Shown piece by piece: positions 20,977-31,712 of a DNA stretch of 64,000 bases; within the stretch, counting starts at the first letter, position 1; the number at the start of each line of letters is the position of its first letter. The DNA is taken from the NCBI GenBank assembly GCA_015501055.1, contig JADNYV010000029.1:124001-188000 (forward strand). The letters run 5' to 3'. Source of the stretch: Mucidula mucida. Taxonomy: Eukaryota > Basidiomycota > Agaricomycetes > Agaricales > Physalacriaceae. The notes beneath the pieces are model-generated. The model saw only the letters and a list, made by a program, of their open reading frames with translations, did not search any database and was not told where the DNA came from. Both the position numbers and the translations under genes were made by a program.

Positions 20977-21830
20977 ATGACCGCTTGCAATCTCTCCGCC
21001 ATTTACGATATCAATTTTCGTGCTCTCCAGAAACAAGGTTCGGGAGTGTTGGTGACGCGCGCCTTTTCGCCACCAAGTAGTAGCTATTCGGGTAAGTAGG
21101 TCTTTGCGGGTTCACCTGTGGCGTGCGCTAGTAAATGGTTTCCTTGGGGCGCTCGTCTTTGGATCAGAGCTGCACAGCGTTCCCGGCAAACGTTGATTTC
21201 TTCACTGCCGACTTTGTCGAGATACATGAAGCAACACGCTTCGCAGAGGTTGGCTATTTTCATATGTTTCCGGAACCAATATTGTTTTACTAGCGCCTGC
21301 TAAGGAAGTATATAGTGAACCCTCAAGTGGCATTCGGACGTCGAGTTTGTCGATATTCATGCTTCGCCTGGTCGTCGAGAGCTGGCTGTCGCTGTACTGT
21401 AGGTAAGCTACTATCTTTGCCTACGCTGATGGCGTCTGCACCTGACAATCGAGCAAGCTGGTGGAACCGACACAACCACCCCTGCCACTTCAGCGATAGA
21501 GCGACAGCCAAACGTGGTGGAGGGTTTACTCCATAGCCGGACGTTCTGGGAGCCGACAGTTCCGCCTGGAGGACAATACGAACCTCCTGAGGTGGGATCA
21601 CCCTTCGTTTGGTATGCTGGCCTTGTTCCAGATAAAGGAAGATCCTCCGACACCAAGGAAATATTGGACGCGGCGTCGGATGGTCCTAAGCGTAGCTCGC
21701 GGTCATATGAATGGGTGTATCCTGATCGCCTGCTTTCGCTCTTTGATGCGAATCATGTAGCGATCATGTCTTTGAGCGCAAAGATATGCAAGTGCGCTGG
21801 AGGGTCTTGAACTCCAGCTTCGTAGCGGAC
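20977..21830 (+). CDS. Unrecognised multi-exon coding region, possibly broken
   Basis: ATG 20977 opens MTACNLSAIYDINFRALQKQ and runs to a donor GTAAGT near 21091. After an acceptor GCGCTAG a hydrophobic piece follows (VNGFLGALVFGSELHSVPGK). A change of frame then leads to FFTADFVEIHEATRFAE, and 130 nt later a similar piece EFVDIHASPGRRELAV occurs. A last open frame to 21810 reads TIEQAGGTDTTTPATSAIER .. SYEWVYPDRLLSLFDANHV. The pieces look coding but cannot be joined without a frameshift or unseen introns. No family recognised. Confidence 0.3.
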
Positions 21831-21894
21831 GAAGACGACGCACGCCTACTAGCTTGTTCACCAGTTCAGGCGTGTGATAATCGAGTTATCCTAC

Positions 21895-22450
21895 CGTTTC
21901 GATTCCTGTATCATGTAGCTCCGCTCTGTGCTAACCTTGCTGCCGTAGTTTCATCGTTGGGAATGTTGCGATTTTCATGGAGATGTATCCATTTCGCGTC
22001 CCGCCACGCATAGGATTATCGCTAAAGCAATCGTTTGGACACCGGCCTCGAGGGAATCGATGTATCTCAGGCCGGATGTCCCATTCGATTGGGATGCGTC
22101 CGTTTTCCGGGGGCAGGAGATCTGTATTCGAAGAGGGGACGGAGGTTCACGCATTATTTGGTGGAGACTTTTGAGAGGTTTCTTTAGAAATTCAGGTTTG
22201 ACGTTCTTGTTGGGATTAGCTAAGTGTAGTCCCGGTGGTTAGTGGCTGCTGTCACTGGAAGACAAGTTGTAGCACAGGTTGAACATGATTAGATGCACTA
22301 CCAGACTCCACAACAGCTATACCGATACAGGCCGAGTGGCGATACAGTACCGTCAGGCCGTGGATACACGATACCTGTGCAGTGGTAGCCATCTGTTCTT
22401 GACATCGCAGTGGCAGATGGACAGGTTTAGATCATGTGACAGCTACACGT
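21895..22450 (+). pseudogene. Broken copy of the hydrophobic gene at 16.9-17.9 kb
   Basis: NLAAVVSSLG, then after a frame change KAIV..TPASRESMYL and DVPFDWDASVFR match the end of the gene at 16893-17508. The similarity continues through its 3' flank (GGAGACT..TTGAGAGGTTTCTTT, then CAACAGCTATACC). The start and first exon are absent and frames change at least twice, so it is a partial duplicate. Confidence 0.6.
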
Positions 22451-22510
22451 CGATCGGCGCCAGCTGAAACCTTGCTTCCCACCACCATCTTCCCCAACGT
22501 CGGACTGACA

Positions 22511-25500
22511 ATGGCGACGAACACGAATAAAAAGCTCAAGAGGTGCGTCTCTTTCAATGCCAAGGGAAAGCCAACTGTCTGACTTTACAGAGCCAACCCC
22601 GCCACGATCCAGGACAAGTTCTTAGTCGGATATCAGGGCTGGTGAGTATCAATATATCTTGACTTGGTTTGACTCATAGATCATAAAAAAGGTTTACTTG
22701 TGCAGGAGACGGCGAACCCGTTTATCCAGGTGCGTCTGGCGATTTGACAGCGCCACATTATTCACCGTATGCTCTAGGACATCACGGCTGGCTGCATTGG
22801 TTCAACGAGCCTATTCCTTGCGGTGGACGACCGAACACGGACCTTTGGCCAGAAGTCTCCTCATACGATTCTGATGAGCTCTTTGATGCGCCCGGCCTCC
22901 CCGGCGCCCAACTATTCTCTTCGCGGCATCCAAAGACCGTACAGCGGCATTTCCACTGGATGGCGGAGCACGGCGTCGACGGTGTATTTCTCCAGCGTTT
23001 TGCCGGGCAGTGCGATACTGCTCCCGGCGGCGAAAGCGAGGGTGGACGCGGGATGATCAGGATACGCGACGAGGTGGGCGATCTCGTGCGTGCAGCGTCG
23101 GAGGAGGAGGACAGAGTATGGGCGATTATGTACGACGTCTCTGGTGTGCCTCCCGACCGCATCCAGCGTATCCTCGAACAGGACTGGCATCATCTCCTGC
23201 ACGACAGACGCATTCTTACATCACCCTCCTATCTCCACGAACGCGGGAGTCCTGTCCTTGCCCTCTGGGGCTTTGGAATGTCCGATGCGCACCACACTCC
23301 CGGGCTTGTTACCGCCATTATGCGCTCCCTACGCGCTATGACTCCTGGCGGATTGTATATTTATGCCGGCACACCCTCAAATTGGCGTACACTGGACGGC
23401 GATATGAGTCGAGACGAAGCATGGAGCGATGTGTGGCTCGGAGAAGTGGATGCGATCAGTCCATGGACTATAGGGCGATACAATGGCGAACGGGAGGTGG
23501 AAGATTGGGCAGAGGGAAGGATGAAGGCGACGTCGAAGTTATCAAGAGATTCAACGAGCAGCAAGGGAGGAGGGTGGATTATATGCCAGTCGTTCTGCCT
23601 GGAGGTTCAGGTTACAATCTTTCTGAAGGAAAGTGGGGCTTCAACGATATCAAACGGAATGGTGGTAGGTTTTTATGGAAACAGGTCTTTCACGCGAAGA
23701 GATTAGGCGTGCGCACAATTTATGGTGCAATGTGGGACGAGTAAGTGTCCTTTTGGAAGATGCCTACTTTTCTCACATATTTACTAGATACGACGAAGGA
23801 ACTGCATTCATGCCTGTCGTCTCCAAAAAGCGGAATTTGCCTCGTTCAGACAAGTGGCGATTTATGGCGCTTGACGAGGATGGCTACGATTTGCCTCCAG
23901 ATTGGTATGTCTTCCACTTTCCTTCAATACTATTATAACCGTTTCGTAGGTATATGCGTATATGCGGTTTCGCTGCTGAAGGCTTACGAAGCGAACGTAT
24001 GATCCATGAAAGTTTTCCCTCCAAGGAGCTGGATGATTACTGGGCAACGCGTCCAAAGTACGAAGAGGAAATCGTTTCTCCCAGCGCAAGTGGAAGTGGG
24101 AACGGAGGAGGAGGCGGTTACGATGAATGGGTCAAAACCCAGCCGACGACCGACGGGGATGAGCCGCCGCCACCGCCGTATTCGTTGGAGGCGGAAGAAA
24201 CGCCCGCTGAATCACCACCAGCATCTGCGCCTGTCGTATCAACCACAACATTCGTCACTGCACCAGCACCTACAGTGTCGACTACAGCACCAATCAGCGC
24301 ATCTTCTTCGACAACAACGGTGGACGTGCCCACGCCGACGTCTGACGTACGACACCCGTCAACAGCATCGGTTGCGGGAGCGCTAAATCGTCCCCATCAG
24401 CCTTCGAGTCCGGGTTTCCTGGGCGCCGGTCCAGCGAGTGTTGGTCTAGATGGAAGGCAATCTCCCGGTAGCTCTTTGGCCGGAAGACATTCCCCGGGAA
24501 GTCCGAGTTTCTTGGGTGCGGGACCGTCGACGGTCGGGGGCTCAGGATCCCAACCATCGAGTCCAGGATTCATGGGATCACAGCCGTCGAGTCCTGGATT
24601 CATGGGTCCCCGTGTAGCGAGTCCCGGGGTCATGGGATCCCAACCTTCAAGTCCTGGCTTTGCTGGATATGGAAATCCTAATAGGATCGATGCTGTTGAT
24701 TCGATGGCTGACGATTTTGCGAGACAGAATTTGGCTCGGACTTCGTCTGTCGCCTCTGGGTATGGCCAGCCACCTTCATCCTTGCCGTATGCAGCACCAG
24801 CGATATCAGGGTACACGGCGCCAGCTCCGGGTGCGTCAAGTTACATGCCACCTGAGGCGTCGGGGCACAATCCTTCGTTTCGTCCAACGTATACGCCGCC
24901 ATCTGCATCTCCTTACCCTCCAGTAAACTCTTCCTCATATGGTCCAACGTCTTTGTATGAAAACTCGTCCTTTACTCCTTCTGGCCCTCCTTCTGTTCCC
25001 TCCGGTACCAGACCAATATCTCCGCCGACAGGATCAGGAAGGATTGGCATAACTCCTCCTCCCGTTCACCCTGCTTCATCGATGCACTCTTCAGGTTACA
25101 CAACAGGAGCACATCCTCCTCCTCCAGTTCATCCGGCTATGGCGAAGAGACCATCAACAGCGAGCTTGCCAGGAGGTAGACCCGGATCAGCAGGAGGAGG
25201 GTCGGGAAGATTAGGTAGCGTTCCGGGAGGACCGCCTCCGCCTCTACCGAATTCACACCGACCCAGTACGGCCAACTCAATGCGCCCACCGCCTTTGCCT
25301 GGTCATCATCCGCCTTCGAATCTACCTCACCATCCATCTTATGACGCACCGTATGGACCGCCACGTCCTGGTTCGAGCTCTCCATATGAGATTTCACGCC
25401 CTGGTTCAAGTTCGCCGTATGAACCTGGAGTAAATGCGCCTTACGAGCCTCCGCGGCCGCCATCCAGTTCGCCACAGTGGCCACCGTCCGAGTGGGGACA

Positions 25501-26057
25501 ACCACCGAACACTGCGCAGTATGCGACGTATTCGCGTCCGCAAAATATGTCGCCATCACCAAACCCACATATGATGCCGTTGCCGAGTTCACCTGGGATG
25601 CCACAGCCTGGTGCGGGCGGGTATCCTCAGGAGCCGTTTGGTGGTAGTACGTATGCGCCACAGCCGCCTTTTGGAGGTGGGCCGCCGCAGATGTATGGGT
25701 CCGGAGGGTATGATGCGCCGTATGCGCCGCCTACACCTCAGCCGTACGGAGGAGGCGGTGGATATTATCCGTCTTATGGACCGGGAGGAGGGGAGGAACG
25801 AGCGAGCCGTGGTCGCAGCATCCCTCACAGCCTCAGTCGACTTATCCCGACTCTTCGTATCATCAGAGAGAGACTCTGTGTATCCTGGGCAGGCTTCGCA
25901 GCCAGCCCCACCACACGCGGCTCCGGCGGGTGGTGGTTTTGCGAGTTCGCCGTATATGGCGACGGCGACGAATGCGTTGGGGAGTGTGGTGGGTAAGAAG
26001 AGGGTAGACCAGTTGATGCAAGGTGGGGGAAAGTTGTTGGGTAGGTTTACGAGGTGA
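22511..26057 (+). CDS. GH71/99-like glycoside hydrolase with long disordered tail (three 1-nt shifts)
   Basis: Six exons: 22511-22542, 22591-22641, 22692-22729, 22778-23740, 23788-23904, 23950-26057. The first 440 residues match the family NCBI names glycoside hydrolase 71/99-like (xylosidase/arabinosidase type): FLVGYQGWFTCAGDGEPVYP, HHGWLHWFNEP, LWPEVSSYD, AQLFSSRHPKTVQRHFHWM, GVDGVFLQRF. There is no signal peptide, since it starts MATNTNKKLKR. From about residue 470 a tail of about 650 residues is rich in Pro, Ser, Gly and Tyr, with PPPPPYS, repeats of SSPGFMG type (about 24,400-24,660) and RPGSSSPYE repeats. It ends GSVVGKKRVDQLMQGGGKLL. One-base losses are needed near 23526, about 25785-25805 and about 25868. 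These may be consensus errors. Substrate unknown. Confidence 0.7.
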
Positions 26058-27243
26058 GGATAAGGATTAAATATGATATGGACTGGACTGGACATTGCAA
26101 TGTTTCTGAAGTACTGTAACTGGTAGACTCTGGTATTATATCTCGGTTCAAGTTGTCGGGACATAATTGACACAGCTCAAGTCCGCGATGGCCGCTATAC
26201 TACGTCGGCAAGGCTCGGGTGGTTGGCTCAGGCCTACTGTTGTTCTCCTTAGCCCAGCCGTGCAATTTTACAGTACGTTGTTATCCTTCTTCATCACGCT
26301 GTGATCTGAATAATTCTCTATAGGTCGTGCCACTGAATGGCACTAGGTTCTTACCACTATGACTGCTATACACTGTTCTTGTCGACTTTGGTACGAGAGA
26401 TTGTCCTTTGTGGATATTCCTTTGACCGAGCGATGAAGATGACGCCTCCAGGAAGAAGCCAGTAGGAACTTCATTTTTCAGCACGAGGTTTCGTTTCCCC
26501 CTCAGCAGATTGCAGCCGGCAAGGAAATAACAATAGATGACCTTGATCTAGAGCCGCACACTAAGGTAGGGCTCTGTGTACACGGGTCCTGTAAGGCCCC
26601 CTCGCCATGTACGGCTGACATACGGAACTCGCCAGGGAGAACAGTTGGAGGTGTTGCCAAAATCCGATCAAACAGTAGCCACCCGTGCGTGACCATTCCA
26701 GTCTAATCCTCATAGGTCCAAGTTGGAGGTCACGGCGAATCCCACCCGTATACGGTTCATACGAGCGTCCCGAGTGACCTCTGAGCCTCTCGCCCGATAT
26801 ACCGTACCGTATATATGGAACGGTGCGTATGGCATACATCAAGTTGGGGTATAAATACAACGCGATTGCCTTCCATCGGCGAAAGAGCCAACTTGAAGTT
26901 GGTGGTCGGTGAACGGGATGGAGCGGTGGAGTCAAAGTATATTTTATGATTGACCTCTTCGCGTCTTTTCAGTCTGCGTACCGCTGAAACGAGTCTTTTA
27001 ATCTTGGAGCATCAGTGAATCTGTCATTCTCTCCAGCGCCCATCTGATCACAGTAGGCGCCGAAGGACTCTGCCATTCAATTTAGACTCCGGGAGAAGAT
27101 CACTCGAATGAGATCCTTCTCAAGCTACAATAGTTACCGTTCTATTTTGGCGAACAGCCCGGAGATTTTAAGGATGATCAAACATTGTTCTGGCGCTTGC
27201 TACCTCTCGCATTCCTTTCATCCTCTGCCATCTCGCTAGAAAA
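26058..27243. other. Intergenic; no gene recognised
   Basis: Short frames only. The interval 26718-26902 has promoter-like structure and is listed separately. Confidence 0.5.
26718..26902 (+). promoter_or_regulatory. Promoter-like block with CCAA(G/C)TTGG elements and TATA box
   Basis: CCAAGTTGG at 26718-26726, TCAAGTTGG at 26839-26847 and a perfect 7+7 dyad CCAACTT-G-AAGTTGG at 26888-26902 surround a TATAAAT at 26850-26856. The nearest downstream gene on this strand starts at 27244, which would leave a 5'UTR of about 350 nt, so the assignment is uncertain. Confidence 0.4.
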
Positions 27244-28553
27244 ATGATCTGGTTTCTTGTCCTCAGTTCGCTTGCGACACAGGCCATGGCGCAAAACTTT
27301 TCTTGTAACACCGGTGACATGGACTGGTATAGCCAGACAATCGGAGAGACACCTTGTAAGTTGTGCCATGATGTATCGTATTCAACTGACTTGGATGCTT
27401 CCACAGGCGCAACCTATTCCCGACTACGTCAAATCTGTAATCCGTCATGTACGCGACGCCTGTTGGCATCCCAAAATCAAGACTAAGTCTGTATTAGACA
27501 ATATCAGCTCTCTGCAGAGTATATTTGGCTCGACGCCAGACTACTGCACCGATGAGATCAGTCGTTTTCTTTCTGTACAAGACTAGCAGCGGCCTGACGT
27601 TTGAAATCTACCCAGCCGATTGTTGTTGTAACAGTGCTTCTTTCGTGTTGAGCATGTTATGTCGAAAGTGCGCCACGTCTTCTCGAGTTTCCGTCAAGCC
27701 GCGCTGAACACCTTCTCAGCTGCCAATTCGAGTCTGGACACAAAGCTTTTACTGGGGCGTATGATGTCTACCTGAACAAGTCCGGATCGACGTGTAGTCC
27801 AAATACCAATGGCAGGTACGCTTCGCCTTCTCTTCCTTGACAGCCATTTGCCTGATATACAGAGTAGCCTCCCCGATCATATCCAGACCGCTGTATGTGA
27901 CAATGATATCAAGATCATGGATGCAATCTATACTGATTACTCGCCAGATGGATCATGGTTTGTTTTTTACATCTTTCTTGTCCGAGTCCTCGAGTCTGAT
28001 GTATGGACAGGGACTAGTACGTCAGACGTCTGCGCATTACTATGGCATCTAACGTTCGGGCAGTGAGTCCGCGACCCAAAAGCTTACTAAAGAACTAGGC
28101 GACAACAACGGTAAAGTCATAACAAAGTGCAGCGGCGGCGGCGATGCATCAAGTTCTGGTGGTACCACGACATCTAGCTCTTCCTCCTCGAATTTGAATA
28201 CTTTGTCGTCGTCAGTGTCATCTTCGACATCATCTCCGGGAAGCTCCTCGGCGGGATTGAGCACGGGTGCTGCAGTCGGGATTGCCGTGTGTGCGACTAC
28301 GGTCGGGCTGCTCTTGATAGGCGGCATTGCTGTAACAATTTGGATGAAATTACGAAGGAATAAGTCAACCCCCCCGGTAGACGCCATTCGGGAGACCACT
28401 GACAACACCAATGCACCCGCAACGATGTGGGGTCTCTGCCTGCTCGCCTCCACCTCAGCTCGCAGTGCGGCAATCTCTTTGTCCTTCGCCGCTATGACCT
28501 ACAGAATGCATCCATCATTAGACATAAAGGAAGGAAGGAAGAAGCAAACCTGA
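27244..28553 (+). CDS. Secreted Cys-rich single-pass membrane protein (basidiomycete type)
   Basis: The signal peptide is MIWFLVLSSLATQAMAQ. Exons 27244-27355, 27407-27448, 27498-27560, 27616-27676, 27720-27815 and 27865-27957 join in phase. They give a Cys-rich ectodomain: CNTGDMDWYSQTIGETPCAT, YCTDEITDCCCNSASFVLSM, LCRKCATCQFESGHKAFTGA, SLPDHIQTAVCDNDIKIMDA. The pattern WYxxxIGxTPC..DCCCNS..LC..C is one I know from unnamed agaricomycete surface proteins. One or two uncertain exons follow, then a Ser-rich stretch and a membrane helix (GAAVGIAVCATTVGLLLIGG) with a basic stop-transfer (KLRRNK), like SKG6/AXL2-type anchors. Two splice sites (donor GTCTTC, acceptor ACAGAG) are non-ideal. The cytoplasmic end overlaps the convergent gene, so the stop at 28553 is uncertain. 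Function unknown; possibly a wall or surface sensor. Confidence 0.65.
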
Positions 28554-29452
28554 CTAGCAGCAATAAACTTCTCTTCCCAAGAAGCCCAACATTCTTTATA
28601 CGCAGCCAACGCACATCCTGCATCCTCACCTTGCAATATGAACCTTCCCTTCCCATCTTCATCAGCGATCCTCAGCGACACATGGTGTCCGTTCGACGAC
28701 TCCCTCGCCCACTTGCCCATCTGTTTCATCTCGTACTTATCATACTCAACTCCATCCCCAAGAATGTGACAGATCGTCGCCCACACGCAAATCGAAAACC
28801 AATAACACTGCGTAGAAATGACGCGGTACTTGGGAGCTAACCTGTGCACGACCTCGACGACGCACGCGAGCTGCTCAAAGCTGAGGCGCGCGCCTTCCTT
28901 GAAGTGCATTGTCGCCTTGGCCTTGGGTCGGCCCTTGCCAACCTTGCCATCGGGATAGACGGCAATGAAATCATCGGCTGGCGTGTCGAAAGAGCTTGAC
29001 GAAGACCGCACGCTCGATGCCAAAGATAGACTCCCGCTCGACCGGAGAGCATCTGCACGTAATTGGAGAGGCGGTGCAGATACGACGGAAGTCGTACTTG
29101 CGGCTGCAAAGAGCGACGACGCGATGGCGCCCGAGCCAGGAGTGACGCGCCGACGGCCATAAGCGGTCCGCTCGACAAGCGCTACACTTTTGAATTGGGG
29201 ATAGGTTTTGCCCTCGGAGACGTAGGTGACGTGAATAAGGAGATATTCGTGATACGGGCTCTTGGCAGACTTGCAGTACTCGATTTTGGTGATCCGGCTC
29301 TCCTTTGAGAGGTCGCGTCCCGTCATTTGGCACTGTCCGTGGATGCTGTCGAGGATAGCGGATGGGTTGCCCCCAGTACGGAGCGTGTTACCCGGCGTGC
29401 TTTCGAATAGGACTTTGTTGGCTGGAGGAGTCGCGGGGGCCGGTGAAGACAT
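28049..29452 (-). CDS. Unrecognised agaricomycete-type protein, convergent with the membrane protein
   Basis: Exon 1 (29452-28550) starts MSSPAPATPPANKVLFESTP. This ATG was preferred to one further upstream because the preceding residues look untranslated. It carries FEQLACVVEVVHRLAPKYRV and STQCYWFSICVWATI, a pattern common in unnamed agaricomycete proteins. It ends CWASWEEKFIAASQ at donor GTTTGC. A 51-nt intron leads to a second exon with a short coiled coil (AAKDKEIAALRAEVEASRQR). The frame then stays open, antisense to the membrane gene, to 28049. The real end probably lies nearer 28400. No enzyme motif, signal peptide or membrane helix is evident. Function unknown. Confidence 0.6.
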
Positions 29453-31712
29453 GATGTTTGAGAAAAGTCTCCCAACCACGGTCTTTATGTGGCGAAATTC
29501 CCGGCAAAGAGTAGAAAGCGGATGCATCATGGTATGGTAGACGCTGGGAGTGGCCAACTGGTGGTACACGCAACTACTACGGGAAAACAGCCGTTAATAT
29601 AACCCTAAATGACGGATGTGAAGAAAAACTGCGTGGAGATGGAATCCGACAGTTGTTGCCACTGAACATCTGAGGGTGCTAAGCGCCCAATTCAACGAGG
29701 TATTGGTTGGAGTGGAGTTGGCACGACTGACCAAAAGGTCCGTTGTCACGTTGAGAACAGTACGACGTGAGGTAAGAGCAGATTGTAGGATGATATCTAA
29801 GGGAAGGAGGAGTCAATACATTTCGGGTAGCTCGTAGATTAAGAAGGGACGCAGTTTACTTACAAAGGAAACGGCTGGCAGAATCACGAAGAGCAGGAGA
29901 CCCATACACCCGCTACAGTCTCAACCAGAATGAAGTCCCGTAGATTGCGCTCTCCGTGTGACATTAGAAGAAAGGTGAGAGGATTTGAGGAAGGAAGGAA
30001 TGAGCGACTTCCGATCAATCGCACGAGTCGTGTTAGCGTCATCATGTTCAAGCTCTGCGACCATGGCACCGGTTGTACCACGCCTTTCCAACGTGTTGCG
30101 GATAGAAACTATCTTCCTAATATCCTGAGTCTGACTTCGACACTGATAGTGAAGCTCTGAAGCTTAGACAATCAAGAACTGACTGCAACTTTCTTTCAAC
30201 TAGAGAGGGATGTCCGCGACGCGACTAGCCATAAATATCTTTCCTGTTCCCGTGACCTGTACGCTGATTTCCGGCGTTTGTAAATCGACACTGGAACATG
30301 CAATATACCGACTCCGGAACTATTTGAAGGCTGGCAGACGCGGAAATGAACGTGAGAGACGGGACTAGCCATGAGACGCAATGAAAAGAAAAACGCAGGA
30401 CGCAATTCATAATCGGACGCCACAACTTGCACCGACTCGCATTCTTTCGATAATCTTGGTAATTCAAAAGAATAGGACTAGATATAGATGTCGAACACAC
30501 GTCAATAAAGCGAAGAACATAAACGTAACTCGAACACTCAACTAAAAAGTCCACAGGCGCTTATCAGAAGGTTCAAAACGCACAACGACCGGTAACTTGT
30601 CTTCCGGTTGAAGCATCATGACTGTGGTTCGGAAATATTGCTGGGAATGTATTCAGGTAGAACGCTGGGTCGATGAAAACCGTCCAGACGGACGCGAACA
30701 ATGATCTATCTAATCGCAGATTGAGGAGGGCTGTAGAAATGAGAACGTTCACATATTGTAAGGCTATGTAGCCACCAAGGCATCCCAATCTCCCGGGTTC
30801 CTACTTCCCCATCAGCGCAGTGCCAGCAGTAGATTGAGAATATATACATTCTCACCGCCACTGAGTTATGTTGCTGGACGAAAGTATTCATAGAGGACGG
30901 GAAGTACGAGAACGTCTTCACATCGCGACATTTCCATAGAAATTCAACGAGCAATCGATTGAGTTGTTGATGTTGGCTGGCAGTCCAGCTACGTGAGTGA
31001 CTTGCCGTAATCCTCGTCAGTGTTTTGAAGGAATCACGGCCGACATGATACTCGAAAATTTCATCTTCAAGATTGACACGATAAGCTACAACATAGACGA
31101 GCGAACGATGGACATACCTAAAAAAAAAACCCGAAAAACTTCGGAACGGCTCCGTCAATATCGAGGATGCCATCTGTGGGAGCTGTATCTATTGATCCAA
31201 CGACATCAGCGAGGGAACTAAAAGAGCTATCTATTTCTCGAGATATGTGCAGATTTAGAACCACCAGGGCCAAGCTGACACAAAATTCATAAGCGCTCAG
31301 CCACATAATGTTCATCTTACAACGCACCATGGAACCAGTCTCAAGTTCAAGAGGCTCCGACTACTGAAGCAGTGCAAGCTTACACTATCCGAACGTGAGC
31401 TCCATAACGCACCGTGATTCCACCAAGATTGCTTGTGAGACGTTCAACTGGTTCTCCTTCAGTACGCCAAATCACTGCCGTCGGCGTTGAAGAGAATACA
31501 CCGCATTGAGCTGCTCGTCGATGTACTAGACTGCACCAACGTTATTAGAACAGAGGACCTAGTCGATGCACAGGCAAAGAAGGAACCCGACACGGCAGCC
31601 CACACCTTATCCTCACACCCCCGCCGTCTACTACAACCACAAACTATATACAGCTACGTCCGTCGGATTTAGTATTTCTCGCCCCTATTTTGAACGCCAA
31701 AATACACACCTC
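29453..31712. other. Intergenic, 2.3 kb, no confident gene
   Basis: A minus-strand frame at 30706-31173 (MASSILTEPFRSFSGFFFRY) and a hydrophobic piece at about 30650-30780 (YVNVLISTALLNLRLDRS) could be exons of a membrane protein of DUF6533/6534 type. They cannot be joined convincingly, and nothing else was recognised. Confidence 0.35.

Noticed and set aside
28049..28400. Acidic C-terminus of the minus-strand gene (GDDVEDDTDDDKVFKFEEEE)
   Set aside because: It is the reverse strand of the Ser-rich linker of the membrane protein, so it is probably a shadow frame.
30573..31330. Possible DUF6533/6534 membrane protein on the minus strand
   Set aside because: Hydrophobic pieces with an LLNLR motif exist, but no exon chain could be built in phase, so it is described only as part of an intergenic stretch.
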